Below are positions 36,072 to 43,275 of a DNA stretch of 60,063 bases, in pieces. The stretch is from Arenimonas sp. SCN 70-307 (lineage in GTDB: Bacteria; Pseudomonadota; Gammaproteobacteria; Xanthomonadales; Xanthomonadaceae): assembly GCF_001724815.1 (NCBI RefSeq), contig NZ_MEDO01000015.1:1-60063 (forward strand), given 5' to 3'. Position 1 is the stretch's first letter. Every line of letters begins with the position of its first letter. The notes under the pieces were generated by a model that was not told the DNA's origin, searched no databases, and saw only the letters and a list, made by a program, of their open reading frames with translations. The position numbers and the translations under genes are program-made.

Positions 36072-37040
36072 ATGGACCGCTACGAGCGCATCCTCGCCCT
36101 GCACCGCAGCCTCAAGACCGCCCGCTACCCGGTGCCGATCCGCAGCCTGATGGAAGAGCTGGGCTGCTCGCGCGCCACGCTCTACCGCGACATCGCCTTC
36201 CTGCGCGACGCGCTGGGCGCGCCGATCGAGAGCGAGGGCGAGGGCAGCATCCGCTACGAAACCCGCGAGGCCGAGCGCTTCGAGCTGCCGGGCCTGTGGC
36301 TCAATTCCGACGAACTGCACGCGCTGCTCGCCGCGCACCAGCTGCTCGACCGCACCGGCCAGGGCGTGCTCTCGAGCGCGCTGGCGCCGCTCAAGGGCCG
36401 CATCGAATCGCTGCTGGCGCAGCAGGCCGGCGGCAAGCGCTGGCCGGTGGAGCGCGTGCGCGTGATCGCCAGCGGCGTGCGCCGCCGCGACGAGCTGGCC
36501 TTCCGCCTGGTGGCCAGCGCCGTGCTCGAGCGCCGCCAGCTGGAGTTCGACTACCTGGCGCGCTCGACCAACGAGCGCACCCACCGCAAGGTCTCGCCGC
36601 AGCGGCTGACGCACTACAAGGACAACTGGTACCTCGACGCCTGGGACCACGACCGCGAGGCGCTGCGCAGCTTCTCCGTCGACCGCATCCAGCACGCGCG
36701 CCTGCTCGACGGCGCCGCGCGCGACCTGCCCGACGAAGAGCTCAACCAGCACCTGGCCGCCAGCTACGGCATCTTCTCCGGCGCGCCCAAGGGCATCGCC
36801 ACCCTGGTGTTCTCGGCCAAGGCCGCGCGCTGGGTGGCCGACGAGCACTGGCACAGCAAGCAGGAGGGCCGCTTCCTGCCCGACGGCCGCTACGAGCTGA
36901 AGCTGCCCTACAGCAACGCCAAGGAGCTGCTGATGGACGTGCTGCGCTACGGCGCCGACGCCGAGGTGCTCAAGCCGCCGGCGCTGCGCGCCCAGGCCCG
37001 CACGATGCTGCAGCTGGCGCTGTCGGCGTATGAACGCTGA
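36072..37040 (+). CDS. WYL-domain transcriptional regulator
   Basis: 322 residues from the ATG at 36072. An N-terminal winged helix-turn-helix (about 1-60; YPVPIRSLMEELGCSRATLY) is followed by a WYL domain (about 145-215; ERRQLEFDYLARSTNERTHR, then the WYL-like NWYLDAWDHDREALRSFSVD) and a WCX C-terminal region. Such regulators sense ligands or nucleic acids. It is divergent from the soe-like operon with 70 bases between, so it is a candidate regulator of that operon. It overlaps the patatin gene by 11 bases. Confidence 0.9.
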   Translation: MDRYERILALHRSLKTARYPVPIRSLMEELGCSRATLYRDIAFLRDALGAPIESEGEGSIRYETREAERFELPGLWLNSDELHALLAAHQLLDRTGQGVLSSALAPLKGRIESLLAQQAGGKRWPVERVRVIASGVRRRDELAFRLVASAVLERRQLEFDYLARSTNERTHRKVSPQRLTHYKDNWYLDAWDHDREALRSFSVDRIQHARLLDGAARDLPDEELNQHLAASYGIFSGAPKGIATLVFSAKAARWVADEHWHSKQEGRFLPDGRYELKLPYSNAKELLMDVLRYGADAEVLKPPALRAQARTMLQLALSAYER

Positions 37041-37995
37041 GGCCAGGCGGTCGGGGTCTTCCAGCGGCAGGCGCGTGGCGCTGGTGCTCGGCGCCGGCGG
37101 CGCGCGCGGCATCGCCCACGTGGGCGTGATCGAGGCCATCGAGGCGCGCGGCTACGAGATCGCCGGCATCGCCGGGGCGTCCATGGGTTCGCTGGTCGGC
37201 GGCATCTACGCGGCCGGCCGCCTCAAGGAGTACACCGAGTGGGCCTGCGCGCTCGAGCGCGGCGACGTGCTGCGCCTGCTCGACTTCGTCTACGGCTACC
37301 CGGGCCTGATCCGCGGCGAGCGGGTGATCGCGGCCCTGCGCGAGCTGGTGGGCGACCACCTGATCGAAGACCTCCCGATCCCCTACACCGCGGTTGCCAC
37401 CGACCTGGCCAGCCAGCGCGAGGTGTGGCTCACCCGCGGCAAGCTCTTCGACGCCATCCGCGCCTCGATCGCCATCCCGATGGTGTTCACCCCGGCCCAG
37501 TTCGAGGGCCGCGAGCTGGTGGACGGCGGCCTGCTGGCGCCGGTGCCGATCGCTGCCACGCGGCAGATGCGCGTGGACCGCGTTATCGCCGTGGACGTCA
37601 ATGGCCCGGTGCCCTGGGCCAACCCGGGCCTGGAGCCGCGCGCCGAGGAGGCCGAGGCCGGCCACGGCGAGGACGAGAACGGCGAGGGGCCGGACGACGA
37701 CGCCCCCGAGGGCCTGCGCGAGCGCATGGCCTCGATCTGGGACTCGATCACCGCCTCGGTGGCCTCGGCCCGCGCCGGCAAGAACAAGAGCCGCGGCGTG
37801 ATGGACCTGATGTCGCGCTCGCTCGACACCATGCAGGCGCACATGGCCCGCGTGCAGCTGGCCCAGGACCCGCCCGACCTGCTGATCCAGCTATCGCGCG
37901 AGACCGCCACCTTCTACGAGTTCTGGCGCGCCCGCGAGCTGGTCGACAAGGGCCGCGCCGCCGCCGAAAAAGCCCTCGACGCCGCCGGCCTGTGA
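37030..37995 (+). CDS. Patatin-like phospholipase (RssA/NTE-type)
   Basis: 321 residues. Oxyanion loop GAGGARG (21-27), nucleophile S51 in GASMG, and the catalytic aspartate D165 in VDGGLLAPVP give the Ser-Asp dyad. The N-terminal 200 residues cover the patatin fold; the remaining 120 are helical with an acidic low-complexity segment (about 208-228). It should hydrolyse acyl lipids in the cytoplasm or at the membrane. It is translationally coupled to the WYL gene. The TGA stop (37993-37995) is the first part of a family B palindrome. Confidence 0.9.
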   Translation: MNAEARRSGSSSGRRVALVLGAGGARGIAHVGVIEAIEARGYEIAGIAGASMGSLVGGIYAAGRLKEYTEWACALERGDVLRLLDFVYGYPGLIRGERVIAALRELVGDHLIEDLPIPYTAVATDLASQREVWLTRGKLFDAIRASIAIPMVFTPAQFEGRELVDGGLLAPVPIAATRQMRVDRVIAVDVNGPVPWANPGLEPRAEEAEAGHGEDENGEGPDDDAPEGLRERMASIWDSITASVASARAGKNKSRGVMDLMSRSLDTMQAHMARVQLAQDPPDLLIQLSRETATFYEFWRARELVDKGRAAAEKALDAAGL

Positions 37996-38024
37996 ACCAG
38001 GTTGGATAAAATCAACCTGGTTCG
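37993..38024. repeat. Family B palindrome, short form
   Basis: GAACCAGGTTG (37994-38004), loop GATAAAAT, CAACCTGGTTC (38013-38023): perfect 11-bp arms. The 22 bases at 38003-38024 recur at 52556-52577. The upstream patatin TGA stop codon overlaps the left arm (G-TGA-ACC). It lies between convergent genes (patatin and lipocalin). Confidence 0.85.
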
Positions 38025-38030
38025 TTTGGT

Positions 38031-38600
38031 TCATTGAAAGCCGGGTTGGCCGGCTTGTTCGGCCAGCTGGGGCACCTTCGAGATCGTCTCCGGGTCGTAG
38101 CCCCAGTCGGCGAAGCGGGCGCGCAGGCGCTGGTAGAGCGCTTCGTCCATGGTCTGCTCGCGGGCAAAGATCCAGGCCAGCTTGCGCTTGGGGTGGCCGA
38201 TCAGCGCCCAGGAGTAATCGGGCGCCACCTCCATCACCAGCAGGTCGGCCTTCACCAGGCCGCCGTAGAAGGCAATGCGCCACTGAGCGTTGTTGGTGCC
38301 GGGCACGACGGTCGCCACGCCGTTCATCGACTTCTCGGGCTTGTCGAAGGCCTTGCGGTAGACGTAGGTGTTGGCGATGCGGCCGTCCTCGCGCAGCGCA
38401 TAGACGTCGGCCGTGGCGACCTTGCCGCGCTCGGCGAAGTAGGGGACGTTGGCGATCACCCACCAGCGGCCCATGTAGCGCTCGAGGTCGACGCTGGCTT
38501 CGGTGCGGAGCGGGGGCATGGCGGTTCCTCCGGTGCTGGCGCAGCCGGCCAGCAGGGCCAGCAGGAGCGCAAGGGCGAACGGGGTGGCGAGGCGGCGCAT
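38031..38600 (-). CDS. blc: Outer-membrane lipocalin (Blc-like lipoprotein)
   Basis: 189 residues from the ATG at 38600. Lipoprotein signal with lipobox LLAGC (C20). Lipocalin signature YMGRWWVIANVPYF early in the mature part, then TYVYRKAFDKPEKS and YSWALIGHPKRKLAWIFARE, closely matching bacterial lipocalin Blc. Binds fatty acids or lysophospholipids at the outer membrane. It is divergent from the small membrane protein at 38727 and convergent with the patatin, another lipid-handling protein. Confidence 0.93.
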   Translation of the reverse strand: MRRLATPFALALLLALLAGCASTGGTAMPPLRTEASVDLERYMGRWWVIANVPYFAERGKVATADVYALREDGRIANTYVYRKAFDKPEKSMNGVATVVPGTNNAQWRIAFYGGLVKADLLVMEVAPDYSWALIGHPKRKLAWIFAREQTMDEALYQRLRARFADWGYDPETISKVPQLAEQAGQPGFQ

Positions 38601-38726
38601 GGGCGGCTCCCGAGGATGGTGGTGCATAGCCTGCCCGGGGCGCGCTGAAGGTGGCGTCAATCCGGCGTCTCGGTCCCTGAGACACCGGCCCGGCAGGCTG
38701 CCTCCACGCCCACCGAGGACACGCCC

Positions 38727-39047
38727 ATGGCCCGCTTCCGCACCGACCCCGAGCCCTCCGTCGACCCCGTCCTGGCCCGCGCGCTCTGGCAGCTCCTGGG
38801 CCTGGCCGCGCTGGCCGTCGTCCTGCCGCCGCTGAGCTTCGGCCAGTTCCTGCTCGGCCCCGTCGCCTCCGCCTGGCTGCTGGCGCTGCCGGCCCTGGCC
38901 CTGCTCACGCTGCATCGCCGCTTCCTGGCGACGGCGTGGCGTGCGCACCTCGTCCGCGCCACGCCACGCCGCCGCCAGCGTTTTGCCGCGCGGGCGGCGC
39001 GTCCGGTCAGTCGCGCACGCCGAGCCGCTTTCGCTCGAGCCGCCTGA
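38727..39047 (+). CDS. Small membrane protein, uncharacterised
   Basis: 106 residues. Two hydrophobic segments (about 18-40 and 44-62) followed by a strongly basic C-terminal tail (RRFLATAWRAHLVRATPRRR). No family recognised. Support is moderate: the ATG has CCGAGGACACGCCC upstream, which offers a weak ribosome site. The 3' end overlaps the convergent RimK-like gene by 41 bases. It could be a spurious reading in GC-rich sequence, though the membrane pattern argues against that. Confidence 0.45.
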   Translation: MARFRTDPEPSVDPVLARALWQLLGLAALAVVLPPLSFGQFLLGPVASAWLLALPALALLTLHRRFLATAWRAHLVRATPRRRQRFAARAARPVSRARRAAFARAA

Positions 39048-40506
39048 GGAACTCGGCCATGATGCGGCGGTACAGGTCCTCGCCCAGGTAGGCGTCCTCG
39101 ACGCCGGCGTCGATGCTGGGGTTGTCGTTGACCTCGATGATCACCGTGCGGTCCTTCACCACCTTCAGGTCCACGCCATAAAGCCCGTTGCCGATGGCGT
39201 TGCTGGCGCGGGTGGCCAGGCGCACCACTTCGGCCGGCGCCTCGCGGATGGGCAGGGTCTTGAAGCCGCCCGAGCGCACCGTGCCCGGTTTGCCGCCGGC
39301 CTTGGCGGCGTGGTCGTAGATCTGCCAGTGCCCGCGCGACATGAAGTATTGGCAGGCGTACAGGGGCTCGCCGTCGAGCACGCCGATGCGCCAGTCGAAC
39401 TCGGTGGGCACGAACTCCTGCGCCAGCAGCAGCGCGGTCTGCTGGAACAGCAGCTCGGCGGCCGACTTCAGCTCTTCGGGCGTGGCCACCTTGTGGATGC
39501 CGCGCGAGAAGCTGCCGTCGGGGATCTTCAGCACCAGCGGCAGGCCCAGCAGGTCGGGCAGGGCGGCGAGCTTGCGGGCGTCGTCGCGGAACACGATCTC
39601 GGTGCGCGGCGTGGGCAGCTTGCGGCCGCGCAGGCGGTCGTGCAGGTAGATCTTGTTGGTGCAGCGCAGGATCGACTGCGGGTCGTCGATCACCACCATG
39701 TCCTCGCGCTCGGCGCGGTGGGCGAAGCGGTAGGTGTGGTTGTCGACCGCGGTGGTCTCGCGGATGAACAGCCCGTCGTACTCGGCCAGCCGCGCGAAGT
39801 CGCGCCGGCCGATCGGGTCGACCTCGATGTCGAGTTCCTTGCCCGCCTCGATGAAGGACTTGAGCGCCTTCTTGTTCGACGGCGGCATCGGCTCGTCCGG
39901 GTCCTGCAGCATGGCCAGGTCGTAGCGGTACTTGCGGCGCGCGCGTGGCTTGCGCCAGAGCTTCTTGCTGAAGGCGTCGAGCGCGTCGGCGAAGGCGGTT
40001 TCCTGGTCGTCGGTCAGCGTGTGCAGGCTGGCCGGCTTGATCGCCGCGATCTGCCACACCCGCTGGCGCTCGAACTCGATGCGCAGCACCGGGCAGGGGA
40101 AGGTTTCGAACACCTGCTGGGCCAGGTCCTCGAGCGGCGCGTAGTGGGTGCGGCCGAAGTACACCAGCAGCCCGAAGTCGCTGGCGTCGCGCGAGCCCTC
40201 CGGCAGGAACTTGCCCAGGCTCGCGTTGAGGTCCTCGATGTCCAGGCCGTAGAGCGAGCGCCGGCGCAGGTCGTTGATGGTGCGCACGCTGGGGATCACC
40301 TTGTGGCCGCGCGCCTCGGCCAGCAGCGACACGTAGTAGCCGGTGCCCATGTACTTGTAGCTGCGGCACAGGTTGATCACCTGGGTGCGTTCACCCTCGG
40401 CGCCCACGTCGCCGCGCAGGTAGTCCGCGGCGGCCACCACGTTGTCGGAGGGATAGAAGGCGCCCCAGTCCGAGGGCTTTTCAACGACGATGACGAGGCG
40501 GCTCAT
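39007..40506 (-). CDS. RimK family ATP-grasp ligase with RLAN domain
   Basis: 499 residues. The N-terminal half (about 1-210) fits the RimK-like ATP-grasp N-terminal (RLAN) domain (LVIVVEKPSDWGAFYPSDNV, INLCRSYKYMGTGYYVSLLAE). The C-terminal ATP-grasp domain (about 270-490) has LVLKIPDGSFSRGIHKV, FDWRIGVLDGEPLYACQYF and the magnesium-binding VIIEVNDNPSIDAGVED. Such enzymes join an amino acid or carboxylate to an amine via an acyl phosphate. The substrate is unknown. It is divergent from a GNAT acetyltransferase with 66 bases between, a pairing compatible with peptide or amino-acid modification. Confidence 0.88.
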   Translation of the reverse strand: MSRLVIVVEKPSDWGAFYPSDNVVAAADYLRGDVGAEGERTQVINLCRSYKYMGTGYYVSLLAEARGHKVIPSVRTINDLRRRSLYGLDIEDLNASLGKFLPEGSRDASDFGLLVYFGRTHYAPLEDLAQQVFETFPCPVLRIEFERQRVWQIAAIKPASLHTLTDDQETAFADALDAFSKKLWRKPRARRKYRYDLAMLQDPDEPMPPSNKKALKSFIEAGKELDIEVDPIGRRDFARLAEYDGLFIRETTAVDNHTYRFAHRAEREDMVVIDDPQSILRCTNKIYLHDRLRGRKLPTPRTEIVFRDDARKLAALPDLLGLPLVLKIPDGSFSRGIHKVATPEELKSAAELLFQQTALLLAQEFVPTEFDWRIGVLDGEPLYACQYFMSRGHWQIYDHAAKAGGKPGTVRSGGFKTLPIREAPAEVVRLATRASNAIGNGLYGVDLKVVKDRTVIIEVNDNPSIDAGVEDAYLGEDLYRRIMAEFLRRLERKRLGVRD

Positions 40507-40560
40507 GGCGGCGGGGCGGGGGCGATGGCGCGCAGCATGAGCCTTCGGCGGCGGCTTGGA

Positions 40561-40566
40561 TAGACT
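40561..40566 (+). promoter_or_regulatory. -10 box of the GNAT gene, leaderless arrangement
   Basis: TAGACT ends 6 bases before the ATG at 40573, so transcription probably starts at or next to the start codon. Confidence 0.5.
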
Positions 40567-40572
40567 GCCGGC

Positions 40573-41055
40573 ATGCCTGCCGAATCCCGCCTGCGCGACG
40601 CCCGCCCCGACGACCTGCCCGCCCTGCTCGCGCTGGAGGCCGGCTTCCCGGGCGACCGGCTCTCGGCCCGCCAGTTCCGCCACCACCTGGCCAACCCGCG
40701 GGCCCGGCTGCGGGTGGCCGTGGCCGGCGGCCGGCTGCTGGGCTACCACCTGCTGCTGTTCCGGAAGGGCAGCGCCTGGGCCCGTCTTTATTCGATCGCC
40801 GTGGACCCGGCCGCCCGCGGCCAGGGCCTGGGCCGCCGACTGCTGGCCGACGCCGGGCGCCAGGCCCGCGCCGCCGGCCGCACCGGCCTGCGCCTCGAAG
40901 TCCGCCAGGACAACCACGCCGCCGCCGCCCTCTACGAAGCCGCCGGCTACCGCCGCACCGCCACGCTGCCGGCCTACTACCAAGACGGCACCAACGGCTG
41001 GCGCTACGAGAAAGGGGGTCAGGTTCACTTACCCGGGCGCCGAGCGCCCGGGTAA
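40573..41055 (+). CDS. GNAT family N-acetyltransferase with repeat-derived tail
   Basis: 160 residues. GNAT fold: RLYSIAVDPAARGQGLGRRL (about 75-94) contains the acetyl-CoA binding R-G-Q-G-L-G loop, and EVRQDNHAAAALYEAAGY is the typical last helix-strand region of RimI-like enzymes. The last 14 or so residues (GGQVHLPGRRAPG) are encoded by a family A palindrome whose right arm supplies the TAA stop (41053-41055). The native protein probably ended near WRYEKG. It is divergent from the RimK-like ligase. Substrate unknown. Confidence 0.88.
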   Translation: MPAESRLRDARPDDLPALLALEAGFPGDRLSARQFRHHLANPRARLRVAVAGGRLLGYHLLLFRKGSAWARLYSIAVDPAARGQGLGRRLLADAGRQARAAGRTGLRLEVRQDNHAAAALYEAAGYRRTATLPAYYQDGTNGWRYEKGGQVHLPGRRAPG

Positions 41056-41075
41056 GTGAACCTGACCCCCTTTCT
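41009..41075. repeat. Family A palindrome with 32-bp arms
   Basis: Left arm 41009-41040 and right arm 41044-41075 are exact reverse complements around loop CGA. The outer half reads AGAAAGGGGGTCAGGTTCAC and the inner half TTACCCGGGCGC. Coding of the GNAT gene runs through the left arm and stops in the right arm. It lies between same-direction genes (GNAT and S9 peptidase). Confidence 0.9.
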
Positions 41076-41158
41076 TGGGGCATGACGAAAGGCCTACGGC
41101 GGGTTAACAAGGGGCCGTGCTAGCGTCCGGGGCTTGCACCACACCGGGGAACCACCCA

Positions 41159-43273
41159 ATGCGCCTGACCACCCTCGCCTGGCTCACCGCCGGCGCGCTC
41201 ACCCTCTCCCTGCCCGCCACGGGCCAGCAGCCGACCATGCACACGCTTCCCGACGACCCCTACCTCTGGCTTGAAGACGTCGAGGGCCAGGAAGCGCTGG
41301 ACTGGGTGCGTGCGCGCAACGCCGTCTCCAAGGAGGCCCTGGCCGGCGACCCGCGCTTCGAACAGGTGCGCACCAGCCTGCTCGAGATCCTCGACTCCAA
41401 CGCCCGCATTCCCTACGTGGGCAAGATGGGCGACTACTACTACAACTTCTGGCGCGACCGCGACAATCCGCAGGGCGTCTGGCGCCGCACCACGCTCGAG
41501 GAGTACCGCAAGGACCAGCCCCGGTGGGAGGTCCTGCTCGACATCGACGCGCTCGGCAAGGCCGAGGGCGTGAACTGGGTCTGGGCCGGCGCCGAGTGCC
41601 TGCGCCCCGAGTACGACCGCTGCCTGATCGACCTCAGCCGCGGCGGCGCCGACGCCACCGTGACCCGCGAGTTCGACGTTTCCGACAAGGCCTTCGTCGA
41701 GGGCGGCTTCAGCCGGCCCGAGGCCAAGGGCCAGGTGAACTGGATCGACATCGACACCGTCTACGTGAGCACCGATTTCGGCGACGGTTCGATGACCGAC
41801 TCGGGCTACCCGCGCATCGCCAAGGAATGGAAGCGCGGTACGCCGCTGACGGCGGCCCGCACGATCTTCGAGGGCCAGGCCAGCGACATCTCGGTCGGCG
41901 CCTACCGCGACGACACCCCGGGCTACGAGCGCGACTTCGTCTACCGCGGCCTGACCTTCTACACCAACGAGCTCTACCTGCGCGGCGAGGGCGACAAGCT
42001 CACCAAGCTCGAGCTGCCCGACGGTGCCCAGAAGGGCGTGTTCCGCGAGTGGCTGAGCGTCGAGCTGCGCCAGCCCTGGACCGTGGGCGGCAAGGAGCAC
42101 CCGGCCGGCTCGCTGCTGGCCATCAAGCTCGACGCCTTCCTGGCCGGCGACCGCGACTTCGACGTGCTGTTCGAGCCCACCGCCAACACCTCGCTGGCCA
42201 GCTCGGGCGCGACCAAGGACTACTACTTCATCAACGTCCTCGAGGACGTCAAGAACCGCATCTACGTGCTCACCCCGGGCGAGGATGGCTGGAAGAAGGA
42301 GCCGCTGGTGGGCGCGCCGCAGTTCGGCACCGTCGGCATCAGCGCGGTGGACGCCGATGAGTCCAACGCCTACTTCATGACGGTGGCCGATTACCTGACC
42401 CCGACCTCGCTGCTGATCGGCGAGATCGGCAAGCAGCCCGAGACGCTCAAGCAGCTGCCGGCCTTCTTCGACGCCTCGCCCTACCGCATCGAGCAGCACT
42501 TCGCGACCAGCAAGGACGGCACCAAGGTTCCTTACTTCATGGTCTCGCGCAAGGACCTGCGGCTCGACGGCGACAACCCGACCCTGCTCTACGGCTACGG
42601 CGGCTTCGAGGTCTCGCTCACCCCGGGTTATTCGGCGGGCGTGGGCAAGGCCTGGCTGTCCGACGGCGGCGTGTACGTGGTGGCCAACATCCGTGGCGGC
42701 GGCGAGTACGGCCCGCGCTGGCACCAGGCCGCGCTCAAGGAAAACCGCAACAAGGCCTACGAGGACTTCGCGGCCGTGGCCGAGGACCTGATCGCCCGCA
42801 AGGTCACCCAGCCCAGGCGCCTGGGCATCCAGGGCGGCAGCAACGGCGGCCTGCTGATGGGCAACATGACGGTGATGTACCCGGAGCTGTTCGGCGCCGT
42901 CGTCTGCCAGGTGCCGCTGCTCGACATGCAGCGCTACCACAAGCTGCTGGCCGGCGCGTCCTGGATGGCCGAGTACGGCGACCCGGACAAGCCGGAGGAG
43001 TGGGCCTTCCTGCGCAAGTTCTCGCCGTACCAGAACGTCAGCAAGGACGTGAAGTACCCGCCGGTGCTGTTCACCACCTCCACCCGCGACGACCGCGTCC
43101 ACCCGGGCCACGCCCGCAAGATGATGGCGCTGATGGAGGCGCAGGGCCACGACGTCACCTACTACGAGAACATCGAGGGTGGCCACGGCGGCGCCGCCAA
43201 CAACGCCCAGTCGGCCTACATGGGCGCGCTGGCCTACACCTTCCTCAAGCAGAAGCTCTTCGAGGGCAAGTGA
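41159..43273 (+). CDS. Secreted prolyl oligopeptidase family peptidase (S9)
   Basis: 704 residues from the ATG at 41159 with signal peptide MRLTTLAWLTAGALTLSLPA. Beta-propeller domain (about 90-440) after an N-terminal helix region (DDPYLWLEDVEGQEALDWV, an S9A hallmark), then the alpha/beta hydrolase domain with nucleophile S561 in GGSNGG, aspartate in TSTRDDRVHPGH and histidine in EGGHGG. Should cleave short peptides, probably after proline, in the periplasm. The next gene, two bases further on, encodes a second S9 peptidase, so the two are co-transcribed. Confidence 0.95.
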   Translation: MRLTTLAWLTAGALTLSLPATGQQPTMHTLPDDPYLWLEDVEGQEALDWVRARNAVSKEALAGDPRFEQVRTSLLEILDSNARIPYVGKMGDYYYNFWRDRDNPQGVWRRTTLEEYRKDQPRWEVLLDIDALGKAEGVNWVWAGAECLRPEYDRCLIDLSRGGADATVTREFDVSDKAFVEGGFSRPEAKGQVNWIDIDTVYVSTDFGDGSMTDSGYPRIAKEWKRGTPLTAARTIFEGQASDISVGAYRDDTPGYERDFVYRGLTFYTNELYLRGEGDKLTKLELPDGAQKGVFREWLSVELRQPWTVGGKEHPAGSLLAIKLDAFLAGDRDFDVLFEPTANTSLASSGATKDYYFINVLEDVKNRIYVLTPGEDGWKKEPLVGAPQFGTVGISAVDADESNAYFMTVADYLTPTSLLIGEIGKQPETLKQLPAFFDASPYRIEQHFATSKDGTKVPYFMVSRKDLRLDGDNPTLLYGYGGFEVSLTPGYSAGVGKAWLSDGGVYVVANIRGGGEYGPRWHQAALKENRNKAYEDFAAVAEDLIARKVTQPRRLGIQGGSNGGLLMGNMTVMYPELFGAVVCQVPLLDMQRYHKLLAGASWMAEYGDPDKPEEWAFLRKFSPYQNVSKDVKYPPVLFTTSTRDDRVHPGHARKMMALMEAQGHDVTYYENIEGGHGGAANNAQSAYMGALAYTFLKQKLFEGK

Positions 43274-43275
43274 CC

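Noticed and set aside
33200-37033. Open frame of 1277 codons on the plus strand
   Set aside because: Antisense to the soeA-like gene and out of frame with the WYL gene; composition is that of a shadow frame.
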